Position numbers and translations under genes: made by a program
DNA from: Tetrastigma voinierianum
Lineage: Eukaryota; Streptophyta; Magnoliopsida; Vitales; Vitaceae
Length of the DNA stretch: 64,000 nucleotides
Direction: 5' to 3'
Assembly (NCBI GenBank): GCA_016808115.1
Contig: JAEQBH010005416.1
Location: 186,001-250,000 of the forward strand
In this document: positions 1 to 10,846 of the stretch, one piece after another
Numbering within the stretch: position 1 is the stretch's first letter
How the letters are laid out: each line of letters opens with the position of its first letter
The notes under the pieces: generated by a model
Told to the model about the DNA's origin: nothing
What the model saw: the letters and a program-made list of their open reading frames with translations, nothing else
Databases searched by the model: none

Positions 1-639
1 TCACCCAATTTCTTTTCACCTCCAGCTAAAGTTTGATTTTATTCATACAGGGTTTTTTAGCATGTCTCCAAAGAGTATAACTTATTTAATAAAAATTTCC
101 TTCAATGGATTCACAAAGGAGCAAGAGTTAAGATATTTTAGATTGTGTGCCTCTTTAATATTTATATGAAGGCAAAGTAATGCAATTTTTTTTATTAACA
201 ATTACTCCATAATTGGAAAATTTTGGTATAAGGGTTCTATTTCCACCTTTCAGGTTTTGATAACCAAGGAACTCTAGGTAAAAAAAGGAATCTTTATTAA
301 CAATGCCTAAGTAGATGATGGTGCACCAAGGTGTATAAAATGTGTACATAGGCAAGAGAAAGAAAAACAAAAAAACAAGCTTCCTCCATTACTTGGGGCT
401 AAACCTATCAACAAAGTCTATCATGGTTAATGAATGTTAAAGTATATGCACTCCTAACTCATTCCAAACAAGTACTCATAAAATCAGATTTGATTGCTAA
501 GTTTGACCATTCAATGTTGTCAGAAGACCTCATATTTCTTCATGTTTCTTCCTTCCATAGAAACAAATACACAGGGGGCAGTTCTCCAAGCCTTTTCTGG
601 TTTCTTTCCCACAGAAGATCCAAGCAAGTTCAGAAGGCT

Positions 640-676
640 TTCTTTAACTGTAGAACACACACACACACACACACAC

Positions 677-760
<84 letters not shown>

Positions 761-830
761 CTTGTGAAGGCTTTTCTTTAACTGTAGAACACACACACAC
801 AGAGACACAGATATATCTATATATATATAT
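640..830. repeat. Duplicated AC/AT microsatellite block
   Basis: A unit that starts with CTTTAACTGTAGAACACAC is present twice (about 644 and 775). Each copy runs into (AC)n and then (AT)n or (TA)n; the first copy has the longer AT tract (about 679-758). This is a local tandem duplication of a compound microsatellite. Open frames across it encode only repeats such as Tyr-Ile and are not genes. Confidence 0.9.
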
Positions 831-957
831 TTGGATTTCCTCCACCCTCTAAAGAAAGGTAGTCAGATCTTCATGCCTCCCCACCTCCCACCTCCAAGGG
901 GGATGGGGAGGACTCATGGAGAAACCTCCTTCAGTCAATTGGAAATCTATATATACA

Positions 958-996
958 GACATCAAATAGAGACATCAAATAGAGACATCAAACAAA
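958..996. repeat. 13-bp minisatellite, three units
   Basis: The unit GACATCAAATAGA is repeated about three times head to tail; the last unit is degenerate. Confidence 0.8.
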
Positions 997-1452
997 TAGG
1001 AAGTCTATATATCTTATAGCTTATCCTTAACACTCAATCACTTCACCGGTTCACAATGTAAGACCCATTACATAGAGGGTAGTTTCCCTACCTTGCAGCC
1101 CAATAACAAAGCAAGTTCTTCCTCACTAGCAAGTTGCCCAATCAAAATTAGTTTACTTTACCCCAAATTGATTTTCAAACCTAATACTGTCTCAAACCAC
1201 ATAAAGCCTAAGTCAAACATTTCATATGTTCTTGAATAGTGCTGTAGAAGATTAAGGTATAATAATAAAAATAAAAATAAAAATAAAAGGATGGGTTAAT
1301 TCAAGCCCCACTTCTGCCCACTTTGAAGCCCAGAGGAACCCGTCATCAGAATCAAACGAAGTGCTTTCATAGCCAAAAATGAGCCCTTTTTTATGGGCCA
1401 AAGTAAGAATATATTAACCACCAAAGAAAGCCTAAGTAGCCCAAATGAGCCT

Positions 1453-1467
1453 TTTTGGAAACAAATT
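1453..1467. repeat. Target-site duplication of the minus-strand LINE, left copy
   Basis: TTTTGGAAACAAATT here is identical to 4358-4372. A duplication of this length fits target-primed reverse transcription. It directly abuts the LINE poly(A) end. Confidence 0.92.
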
Positions 1468-4357
1468 TTTTTTTTTTTTTTATCAGCAAAAACAGATATT
1501 ATAGATGAAGGGAAAGTTCCCAGAAGTACACAGGGAGTGGACAAAAGGAACCACCCAAGCGAGAAACAAAAGTCAAAAAACTACCTGCTACCCAACCAAG
1601 TTAAGAATTCCACAACAGAATTCGTTTTGTCCTCCCTATACATGTTAGCCCAAGCCCACAAATTGGTTATAAAGTTAGCTTTGATTTTTTTATCATTGGT
1701 GCCCTCGCTTCCTCGACACCAACCTATTTCTAGCCCTCCAAAGGGTCCAAAAAGGCACAGGTGCGCCTAGCCAAATTCCTGCGCTTTACCCACGCGTCCC
1801 TTGCCAAGCTAAAAGGGTATGGAAGACCGACTTCGTAAAGACCCAGCAATTTAGTCTGAAGATTGACAAAAAAAGATTCCACAACATTTTAGCAATTTTA
1901 CAAAGGATCAATAAGGATCTATATTCCCTCCATCCTCCTCGCACATAAAGCATCCGCTTATCAAGGTCAATCCATCGCTGAGCTGGTCCAAGGTGAGAAC
2001 TTTGCCCCAAGTAGCTTCCCAAGCAAAAACTCCAATTTTTGGAGGAACAACTGGATTCCAAATCAGACGATAGGGGAACTCAATGGCAGGGGAAGGGTCG
2101 AAACCTTTATACATACTCTTTACCGAAAAGCCTTTTTCCTTGTCATTTTTCAAAAGGAGCCTATCCTCGCCCAAAGGGCAGTGAGCAACCTCATGGAGGG
2201 TATGAAGGAATCTTGCAGCCTCCTCAATCTCCCAATCATTGAGAGGTCTTAGGTGCTAGCCCAACTCCCAACCCCCCTATCTCTATCCCAAATGTCTGCA
2301 ATCTTGGCCTCTTTGTTTAACACCAAATTGAAAAGAGAAGGATATCTAGAACACAGGGCCTCCTCACCACACCAAACATCTTTCCAAAAATTGATCCTCC
2401 TACCATCCCCAAGGGAGAAGACCGCATTTTGGAAAAAACTGGGCCATTCTTTCCTAATTTCCTTCCATAAACTAGTCCCATAACCTCCTCCGAGAGATCA
2501 CGAGTATGCCAACCATCGAGAGACTCCACTAAATTTACTACCAATAACTTTTCCAGCGATCATTGCTTGCAAACCGCCAATTCCACTTATCGAGCAACGC
2601 CTGCTTCATCTTCGAGAAGCTTTTATCCCAATGCCCCTTTTCTTTCTGCAATACGCTGGCCCAACTTACCAAAGAGACTTTCTTGTCTAGATCGCCCCAC
2701 CCTCTATAAAAATCGTCTTGAATCCTCTCCAATCTAGCACACACTTAGGGCCTTAAAAGAGATAAATGATAAATCTAAGGTCGACATGAACTCCGATTGA
2801 GTGTGGCTCTTCCGCCCTTTGAAATGTACTGAAGCTTCCAGGGTGCCAGCCTCTTCTGAAATCTTTCTTCTACCGAATCCCAAACACTTAGCGCATTATG
2901 TTTGGCTCCTAGAGGGAGGCCCAGGTAGGTCGTGGGAAGGGATCCAACTTTACACCCAAGCTCTGAGGCTAACTCCTCCAAATTTGCCACTGGACCAATG
3001 GGGAGGATTTCACTTTTGTTTAGGTTTATTTTCAACTCAAACCGCTTCGAACAACATCAGAATCCAACTAATAAACTTTAATTCATCATTGTCAGCCTTG
3101 CAAAAGAGTAGAGTGTCATCGGCATAGAGGAGGTGGGAACAACCACTCTTCCCTCTTCCGTCGCGAATCTTGGTACCGAGATAGCTACCACCCAAAAGAG
3201 CACGATGAACAAATGGGCCTTAGAGCTTCCATGCCGATGACAAAGAGATAGGGGGATAGGGGGTCTCCCTGTCTCAAACCCCTGGAGCTAGGGAAGAAGC
3301 CAGCTGGGGAACCGTTGACAAGGACAAGAGGAAAGAAGCTGGTGGAGACAATACCCATTTGATCTAGCTCAACCATCGGCCCCCGAATCCCATCTTACCC
3401 ATGACCTGGAACAAAAACTCCCAACTGATGGTGTCGTAGGCTTTTTCTATATCCAGTTTGCAGATCAAACCACGCTCCTTCCTTCTCAAGGAGGAGTCCA
3501 CTATCTCATTGGCGATCAACACTGCATCCAAAATCTGACGCCCCTCTACAAAGGCATTTTGGGACTTAGAAATTACCTTGTCCAAGACTCTCTTGATTCT
3601 GTTGGCCAACACTTTTGTCAAGATTTTGTATAATCCACCCACTAGGCTTATTGGCCTTAAGTCCTTGAAATCCTCCACAGTCTGTTTCTTGGGAATTAAT
3701 ACCAGGAAAGTCGCATTTAGTTGTTTAACAAATCTACCCTGTTCATGAAATTCCTTGAAAAATCCTAGAACTTCATTTTTTACAAAGTCCCAACTGAAAG
3801 ACCAAAAGGCTAAAGGGAAGCCGTCAGGTCCGGGAGCCTTTTCACTGCTAAGACCTAAAAATCACGCCCGTATTTCCTCCTCCGAAAAAAATTTCCCGCC
3901 TAGCGCCTCATATCCCCATCCCATTGAGGGCTAAACGCATGGAGGGCGCCAACCACCTGTGGCCAACAAAGTTCGAATGCATTTACTGCATCATCCTTAA
4001 TCTCAGCCTCCTTATCAAGCTTTCTGCCGTTGATGCTGATGTTGTTAAGGCAATTTCTTCTCCTGTAAGCATTAGCCATCCTGTGAAAGAGCCCCGTATT
4101 CCTGTCCCCTTCTTTCAACCAAGTCTCTCTAGATTTTTGACGCCAGGAGGTCTCCTCCATTAGGCCCAAATTTTTGAAATATTCTTGGCCAGCCCGATCC
4201 TAGCTTCGAGACTCGCACTCTTCTCAAGCTCATCCCAGTAACTCACCCTACGAAGAGCATCCTTCTTTTGATACTCTACTTTACCAAACACCTCTCTGTT
4301 CCAATTCTTTAGTAAACCTTTCAATGCTTTTAGCTTTGCAGAAAGGATGAAGCTGAA
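1468..4357 (-). mobile_element. 5'-truncated L1-type LINE inserted into an older LINE
   Basis: On the minus strand this is the C-terminal two thirds of a LINE ORF2. It has reverse transcriptase blocks (LRPISLVGG and LDIEKAYDT between 3678 and 3364, GLRQGDPLSPYLF near 3290-3240, LYADDT near 3130-3112), then the post-RT region and a zf-RVT region near 2174-1860. It ends in TGATAAAA plus poly(A), seen as a T run at 1468-1481. ORF1 and the endonuclease are missing, as expected for 5' truncation. A 15-bp perfect duplication flanks it. The frame is broken several times, so it is not autonomous. Confidence 0.93.
1860..4357 (-). pseudogene. LINE ORF2 reverse transcriptase remnant
   Basis: The remnant would have encoded the LINE reverse transcriptase that copies element RNA at a nicked chromosomal site. 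The YADD active-site motif is intact, but the frame is interrupted around 3900-3680, 3185, 2775 and 2540, so no functional enzyme can be made. The order of motifs on the minus strand is thumb-side fragments, RT palm, post-RT and zf-RVT. It belongs to the same family as the plus-strand copy at about 47780-49531, judged by near-identical text such as GLKINLNKSEI and KGFSVK. Confidence 0.9.
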
Positions 4358-4372
4358 TTTTGGAAACAAATT
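4358..4372. repeat. Target-site duplication of the minus-strand LINE, right copy
   Basis: Identical in all 15 bases to 1453-1467 and adjacent to the truncated 5' end of the LINE. Confidence 0.92.
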
Positions 4373-5290
4373 ATTATAGGGAAATATGGAGAGGAAGAGG
4401 AGGGATTTGATTGAAGGCTACGAGGAGGAAACCCTAGGTATGGCTTTTCCAGAGTTGTTTTCAAAAGCCTCTAATAAAGAAGCATGTGTAGACCAAATAT
4501 GGTAACAGGTTGGGAAAGTGTGTTGTTTAAATCCAATGTTTCAACTTTCACATGACATGTAAATGATCAGGAATATTATGAGGTGGAAGAGCTACTCAGA
4601 AGGTTGCAAGGGCAAGTGACCTGAAGAGGTGACATGATTTGGTGGTTCTCAAAGGGAGACATCTTTTCAATTAAGTTTCTATAGTCCTCCTTAGTAAGTT
4701 TCCCACAAGCATCATAGGAATCCATGGGTGCTGATGAGAGTAACTTTTTTTTGCTTAGAAAGCGTTTGGGAAAAAAAATTTAATTCTAGATCAACCAAAA
4801 AGGAGGGTGTGGTGACTTCCAGATTTGTGTTATATATGTAAGGGTGGAAAGGAGTCAACAGACCATATTCTCCTTCATTGTCGTAAGGCAATCATGTTGT
4901 GACATCTTATTTTCACTCTTTTTTTATGTATAGTGGGTAATGCCTCTCTGAATCAAGGATTCTCACATGGTTAGTGGGTCGCCTCTGTTGGAAAGAAAAT
5001 AAAAGAATGGCTGGAAAGCAACTCGTTTGAACATTTTTAAGACCTTGTGGAATGAGAAAACCCTATGAGCTTTAGAAGATTCTGAATTAATAGACCATGC
5101 TATTTTACGCTCCTTTATGTACTCGTTTGTACTTCATTGTCTTAATTCAACTCCATAGAGTGGTTGAGCTGTAAGTGATGCGAGGGTATTGTTTCTTGTA
5201 CATCCCTTCCTTTTATGGCCCTGTACGCAACGTGCATACTTAAGCACTTTCAATACAATTGCTTTACCTATATAACTTCCCCTCTTACAT

Positions 5291-5768
5291 ACAATTGCTC
5301 TAATTGGAGACCTTGTTACACCTTACCCTTTTCGCCCTCAATAACAATCTAAAAAGGTACACGTTACCCACAAAAAAAAAAGGAAATCCAACATTTAGCC
5401 CAAACTAAATCTAACAAGTCATGTTCAAATAATGTAATGCATCAATAATCTAGCATCGATCTACTTATATTTCCACCTTCTTGAGATAAACAAGCCAACC
5501 AACGTGTGAAGATTAGCATATAAAGCAAACTGATAAAAACAAAGTTCAGAGCGAAGTCAAACGAGCTATCCAATTCATACAGTACAACAACAGCGTGAAC
5601 ATACCAACCCAAATTGCCGTGTAATACCGAACAAGCACACAACAAAATCAACCCAAAAACCTAAATTATCACCAGAGAGCAACAACACATAACAAAGAAA
5701 AGAAAACTTCAACACAAAATTTCTGAGTTAAACCCAAGAAAAAAAAAACCTAGAGCGCGGCAACTCAC
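5291..5768 (-). other. Start of first intron of the R3H-like gene
   Basis: This stretch follows the GTGAGT donor at 5768. It has no coding signal and is T-rich when read on the minus strand, as plant introns are. No second exon was found between here and position 1. Confidence 0.55.
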
Positions 5769-6057
5769 TTGACAGCCGCTCACGCGGGTTCTGCAGAGCC
5801 TCGCGAAGAAACTGATCCACTTGGTCTACAGAGTCCTCAGAAATCACATCGGCACCAACCGGAGCCGACGAAGAGGACAAAACCGAAGCAGAAGCAGAAG
5901 CTGAAGCTGGTACCGCGGCATCAACAGATGAAGAGGAGGATGAAGAGGAATCTTTCTTGGAAGGCAAAGAGGAGAACATCAATCTGCTCATGCTCTCGTC
6001 CAAATCAGCGACCTCCCAAGACTCAGGAGCACCGAGATCGTCCGCAGAGCCCTCCAT
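5769..6057 (-). CDS. First coding exon of an R3H-domain-like (single-stranded nucleic acid binding) protein
   Basis: The ATG opens MEGSADDLGAPESWEVADLD, followed by a serine/alanine-rich stretch and then VDQVDQFLREALQNPRERLS. That start and the QFLREALQNPRERL segment match my memory of the N-terminal region of a small plant family annotated as single-stranded nucleic acid binding R3H proteins. The R3H domain itself would lie in the next exons, which are not in the window. The exon is 96 codons plus one base and ends at a strong donor (A|GTGAGT). The family usually continues with an Ile or Met whose codon begins with A, which fits this phase. An old LINE with a second LINE nested in it lies in the following intron. 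The family name is from recall and not proven; that it is a real first exon is more certain. Confidence 0.66.
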
Positions 6058-6177
6058 GGCAGGCGAATTTCTAGGGCTTGCGCGTGGAGGATGGCATCAA
6101 AGAGATTCCATGGAGGAGGAACAGGAGAGAGGCATCATGGGGTGTGAATGGAGGTGAATTTTCATGAATTTGGGTAG

Positions 6178-6208
6178 TTAGGGTTGGATTAGGGTTAGGG
6201 TTTGGAAT
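6178..6208 (-). promoter_or_regulatory. Telo-box cluster
   Basis: On the minus strand AACCCTAA-type units occur in near tandem (CCAAACCCTAACCCTAATCC then CAACCCTAAC). Another AAACCCTA lies at about 6280-6290. Telo-boxes are known elements of plant promoters and 5' UTRs of genes active in dividing cells. The run is too short to be an interstitial telomere. Confidence 0.6.
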
Positions 6209-6313
6209 TGGGGGAGGTTGATTATCACACGAAAGCGAGGAAAGAGTGTCCTGGAGAGAGAAGACAACAGAGGCGAGAGATAGGGTTTGGGGCTCATCTG
6301 ATAGTGGGCGTCG

Positions 6314-6349
6314 CACGTGTGCCGCCCCCATTCCTTCCTTTCACACGTG
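6314..6349. promoter_or_regulatory. Two G-box cores (CACGTG) 30 bp apart
   Basis: CACGTG occurs at 6314-6319 and 6344-6349 with similar flanks (GCACGTGTGC and ACACGTGCCC). G-boxes bind bZIP and bHLH factors in plants. Their spacing and place upstream of the R3H-like exon suggest a regulatory role, which is inference. Confidence 0.45.
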
Positions 6350-6435
6350 CCCTTCCGACTATTCCATTTCCATCCCACATGCTTCCAATTTTGCTGAGTG
6401 TAGCTTAGATCCATTTAAACAAAATAACAATGCGC

Positions 6436-8318
6436 ATATATCGATACTTTAATTTTACTATGATATATCGATAAGTCACGGTCATTTTGATAAAATATCG
6501 ATAAAACAAAATTAACAAAAACACTTAAATTCAATAAAATACTTTGCTAAACTATAAAAACATAAATAAATAAATATATATTTATTTAAAATATTCATTA
6601 TAATTTATCGGTAAATTATATTACAATAAGAATTTAAAACCAAATGAAGACCGAGCATTGCTCCATTATATTATCTACGAATAATCACATTCACGGAAGA
6701 TAAAATCTTACACAAAGATCTTCAAAATAATGGTATAAATCACAAATAAAAAATAATTTTGGTGAGTTAAATGGAGTTCGGATTTGCATTGCTGACGAAT
6801 AGAATAGATTGCATGATTTTATGAGTCATTACCGATATTTTACTGATATTTTTTCAAAATTTTAAGACACGCCATAAGGAGATAAAGTTCAAAATTTCGT
6901 TTAAATATCAGAAAATCCGATATTTCATGATTTTTCGATTTTTTCTCCGATTTATGGCCATCAGATATTTGGCTGGGTAATTTCATTTCTGAAAATTGCC
7001 AGATAAATCATATCAATTGAAGAAACCAAAATTTTGTTCATTGGTTAGATTTAGGCAATGTTTTAAAAATTGAAGAACCGGAAAAGTTACTTATTTATGG
7101 TTTACTTATTAAATCAACGAATAATCAGCAATAACTGAATACGATTGCCATAAATAAATAATTAATATTTTATTAAAAATAAAAAAATTATAAATGGATT
7201 TGATCGATTCAAACGTCGGCTTCGAATGGGCGACAGAGTCGCCGATTCCGCTCAACCAATTCAAATAAAAATGGTTTTAACTCAATCAGAATTCCGCTTT
7301 GATTTCGCTCAATTTTAAATTACTTTACCTTTACTATAGTTTTTTTTTTAATGAAAATAATTTTATTGGTGCAAACCAATTATTAAAATATCACGATATA
7401 TCGTGTATCAATGTCAATTGACACGATATATCGTGTATCAATGTCAATTGACACGATATGCAATATCGATAATCAGTTGACATAAATATCGGCAAAAAAT
7501 CGAAAATATCACTGATATATTGGCGATATATCAGTTTGGTATATCGTCGATTTCCAATTTTATTTAAAATAAAAAAAAAACAATATTTGAGGTGAGTGTC
7601 TCGTTATAGAGTAAATAAATAGGAGATTAAAATATATGAGAGATAAAATAAAAAGTATTTACTTAATAATTAATATCACTTATTGTATGTCTTCCTTAAT
7701 AATTACTATCATTGATTATTTGTAGAAAATATGAAAAGATAAAAAGACGATTGGAATTATTATGTCTTTCTTAATAATTACTATCATTAATTATTTACAA
7801 AAAATAAGAGAAGATCAAGAATTTGAATTATTATGTTTTCCTTAATCATTACTATCATTACTTATTGCAAAAAATTAGAGAATACCAAAACGATAGGAGA
7901 GAAAATGAAAGGTCTTCCTTATTAATTAATATTATTACTTTTTAATAATTAATATTAAAATTTAGATTGACAAATTTTTAAATTAAAAAAATGATAATTG
8001 TGTAAATCTTTAAATACAAACAATTTTAAAAAATATATTAAATGAAATTTTTTGATATTATTTATAGTATTTTTTAGAATATTTTAAACTATAAATAAAA
8101 ATATAAAAAATTAGTTATAATATATAACCGTTTAACCAATCATTTTGTATAAATCATAAAAAATGAATTTTAATTTTTTTTAAATCTAATTGATATTATT
8201 ATTTTATATACATTTAAACTAATTTTGATATATAAATTAAATATATCTTTAAATTTTAAATAATTTATAAATATCAATATATCTTCAATATATCTATAAA
8301 ATTTAAGTATCGATATAT
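6436..8318. mobile_element. Putative non-autonomous TIR DNA element, AT-rich
   Basis: The left end (6436-6473) begins ATATATCGATACTTTAATTT. The reverse complement of the right end (8281-8318) begins ATATATCGATACTTAAATTT and continues to match with small gaps, giving imperfect terminal inverted repeats of about 38 bp. Inside, ATATCGATA-like palindromes recur (about 6499, 7461, 7515). No transposase was seen and no target-site duplication is clear, so superfamily is unknown. Because the motif also recurs inside, the boundaries are tentative. Confidence 0.45.
7392..7459. repeat. 30-bp tandem repeat with a perfect 14-bp palindrome
   Basis: Two exact 30-bp units begin at 7392 and 7422, followed by eight bases of a third. 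Each begins with CACGATATATCGTG, which is its own reverse complement, and ends ATGTCAATTGA. It lies in the middle of the AT-rich putative TIR element. Confidence 0.9.
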
Positions 8319-9361
8319 TTGGCAAAACCTATATTTTGGTTTTGGTAAAAAATGATTGAGTTTGCTAGCCTTTTGATGGACACCTTGATTTATTTTGGGG
8401 TTTGACTATATTTATTTGAATCACCAAACAATGGTGAAGAGAGATGGTAAAAGAATATTTAAAGTAATGTGTTAATGGCTTTAATGAATGAAAACATGAA
8501 GAGAGAGACGGTGAAAGTTAAAAAGGTATTTGAGAATAGTTTTTATTTTCAAGTTTTTCAATAAAAATTTTTTTTATTAATTACTAGTACATGGGAAGTA
8601 CATGCCCTTTTTATTTTCCCCATAAAATATTATAATAATGTTATCTGTAATAGAACAACATGTCAATTTTCGAGATTCATAAAATAATTAACTTTATTTT
8701 TCCAAATTAATCGTTATTTAAATTCGGTTTATACAACAATTTTATCCAATTTGCACTTTTTATTATTTCATCATGCAATATTATTTTAGTAATATTATGA
8801 TATTGATCATATTTATATTGTTCTATTGTTATCAGCATCGTAATGCTTATAAACTTTGGTAAAAATTAAGAAATATTAAATGCTTATAAACTTGTTCTCG
8901 TGAGTTCGAGTATGTCGGATATTTTTTGAATTAATGTTGTAACTATAATTTCTCCCGTCTTACACATCAATTTTGTTAAGATCTATACGAATAGTTAAGT
9001 TGTCATATCGATGACTTTATTATTTAGTAGAATGTTTAGTTTGATGAAGATATTTCACTAAGTGTTATAAACTGCATAATTTTACTATCCTATCGATTGT
9101 AAATTTATGTATTTGGTTGTTACGGTTGGTAAAATTCTCTTACTTGTGTGTGAGTCTTTTTGTATTTTATAGATTATAGCATTTTGTGACCACTTTTGTA
9201 GATCATTTGGTAAGCCGAATGATTTAGCAATTTGCATGCCCTTATTTTACATGTATTTTTGACATTTATCTCTTGTTTATTCTTCAATTTTGAGTTTTTC
9301 TTAGTTATTTGTCATCACGAAACTTAATATGACTAATTACAAACAATGAGTTAAATCTCTC
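8319..9361. other. AT-rich stretch without recognised genes
   Basis: No coding or repeat structure is supported. The right part (from about 8840) may be decayed leader of the copia fragment that follows, because it runs directly into its gag. Confidence 0.4.
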
Positions 9362-10846
9362 ATGATGAATATGAAACTGGACTTGGCTTTGAAAGTTAAA
9401 GCTCATCTAAAACCCGTTGTTGAGAGTTTTGCAAAGGATAAAAAGTCTTATGAGGATTTAGAGTATTATAACGGTTGTTGTTTGATGACCATGAAGAACC
9501 ATATGGAAGGCTCTATTTATAAAAGCATTCCAAAGATTGAGAATGTAAAGGAGTTATTGGATGTCGTTTGTAAGAAAATACATAAACTCGAAGAATGAGA
9601 AGAATGAACTTTTGAATACTCTTCACTCCACTTTCTATGATAGGACAAGTGGGGTACAATGACACGTTGATAAAATATTAGCTTGCTTCAACAAGATTAA
9701 GACCATTGTATGGAGTTTGACTCAGATTATGTTGATTGGCTTATCATGGGGACTTTGTCTTCGTTGTTTGATAGTATTAGATCTTGTTATAGTGCTCATA
9801 ATGAGCAACGAAGCATTGAAAAGATGACAGCAATCCTCGCTAAGGAGGAGGAGGATATGAAGAAAGGACGATCCATGAGTATTTATGTGGTGACTACCCA
9901 AGGCAATGGGGGTCATAAGAGAAAATATCCTTATAATACAACTTTCAATGATAAGTTTGTCAAGAAGCAGAATACCGATGCAAAGGGTAATGACAATAAT
10001 GTGTATTCCACTTCCCATGCCCCAAATAATGAGGGCTTTAAGGGAAAATGCAACTGTTAGCATAAGTTTAGGCATAAGAAGACAAATTGCAGGAAGTTAA
10101 TGGTCATTCAGGAAAATAAAGGTCATAAGCAGGAGTTCAACTAGTCAAGAGCAATACGTGTTCATGGGAGACGACACAAGAATTCAAGTTGCTTTTTTAG
10201 GAGTTGTTATATTTCATCTTAGCATATAATTTTATTTTATTTTTTGAATTTCAAAATGTGGCGATCATACCCTCCATTAGGAGAAATATAATATATGTAC
10301 ATATTTTGGATAGACTTAGATACAGTTTTCTTTTTGGAACTGGAAAAGTTAATTTATATCGAAACTCTTTATTGATTGGTAATGGAACACTTTGTTGGAA
10401 TATTTACAAATTAGAGTTATATAGTTTGCTTTATTTTCTCCCATTGTTAATACTGTTAGTAGCATAAAGCGTTTGAGTTTAAATGAAAAGTCTTTTATTC
10501 TTTAGTACAAGGTTCTTGGTCATATTTTAAGTCAGAGAATTCAGAAATTAATCAAGGATGAGATTATTCCGGATCTTGATTTCTCAAATTTTGATACATG
10601 TGTAGATTGCATCAAGGGTAAACTGGTCGTTAAGGTTAGGAACGCCAAGATTGATAGATGCATCAGTCGCTAGTAGTTATTCATACAGATATTCCAAGTG
10701 GTCATTCACTCCTTCTTCTATGAGTGGCTACAAATATTTCATCACTTTCATTGATGATTATTCCCGTTATGGTTTTGTCGAGCTCATTCGTCCGAAGTCT
10801 AACTCTTTGTAGGCTTTCAAAGCTTTCAAAGCAAAAGTTAAGCTCC
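9362..10846 (+). mobile_element. Broken Ty1/copia fragment (gag, zinc knuckle, part of integrase)
   Basis: A gag-like segment (about 9362-9760) is followed by a zinc-knuckle remnant reading CNC-HKFRHKKTNCRK near 10050-10095, then by GAG-pre-integrase and integrase text (LGHILSQRIQKLIKDEI, NFDTCVDCIKGK, then YFITFIDDYSRYGFVELI near 10736-10785). Protease is not recognisable, and reverse transcriptase and RNase H are missing. The copy ends abruptly at about 10846 against an unrelated minus-strand gypsy fragment. No LTR belonging to it was found. It is an internally deleted, dead copy with many stops. Confidence 0.8.

Larger units (their letters stand above)
1..1299. other. Gene-free AT-rich stretch, probably R3H-gene intron or flank
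   Basis: No exon with coding character is visible on either strand. If the R3H-like gene at 5769-6057 continues leftwards, this stretch is part of its first intron or lies beside later exons outside the window. It holds the microsatellites and the 13-bp minisatellite listed separately and an AAAAT-type run near 1262-1289. Confidence 0.5.
1300..5290 (+). mobile_element. Old plus-strand LINE (L1-type) 3' part, split by another LINE
   Basis: Just left of the insertion at 1468 the plus strand reads NEPFWKQI, and right of 4372 it continues IIGKYGEEEE. Joining the two sides rebuilds the region just after the reverse transcriptase of plant L1 elements. Further on, about 4810-4905 encodes CYICKGGKESTDHILLHC, the zinc-binding domain (zf-RVT) that ends plant LINE ORF2. 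The 3' end is indistinct, probably near 5270-5380. Stops and indels are frequent, so the copy is dead. The left boundary is uncertain. Confidence 0.65.
6058..6420 (-). promoter_or_regulatory. 5' UTR and promoter-proximal region of the R3H-like gene
   Basis: The region upstream of the ATG is CT-rich on the minus strand, typical of a plant 5' UTR. It carries telo-box repeats and two G-box cores that are listed separately. No clear TATA box is visible. GC content falls sharply at about 6420, where the AT-rich repeat begins. Confidence 0.5.

Noticed and set aside
430..852. Open frames across the AC/AT microsatellites
   Set aside because: The product is dominated by Tyr-Ile and His-Thr repeats in both directions and has no plausible gene structure.
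6178..6208. Interstitial telomere
   Set aside because: Only two to three degenerate AACCCTA units are present; position in a 5' UTR fits telo-boxes.
5769..6452. Several plus-strand open frames over the R3H-like exon and its upstream region
   Set aside because: They are antisense to a better supported exon and its 5' UTR and arise from its biased composition.
7392..7459. CRISPR-like repeat array
   Set aside because: Units are contiguous without spacers, only two are complete, and the context is a plant nuclear genome.
9722..10075. Minus-strand open frame of 117 codons
   Set aside because: It is antisense to the copia gag fragment and has no recognisable content.
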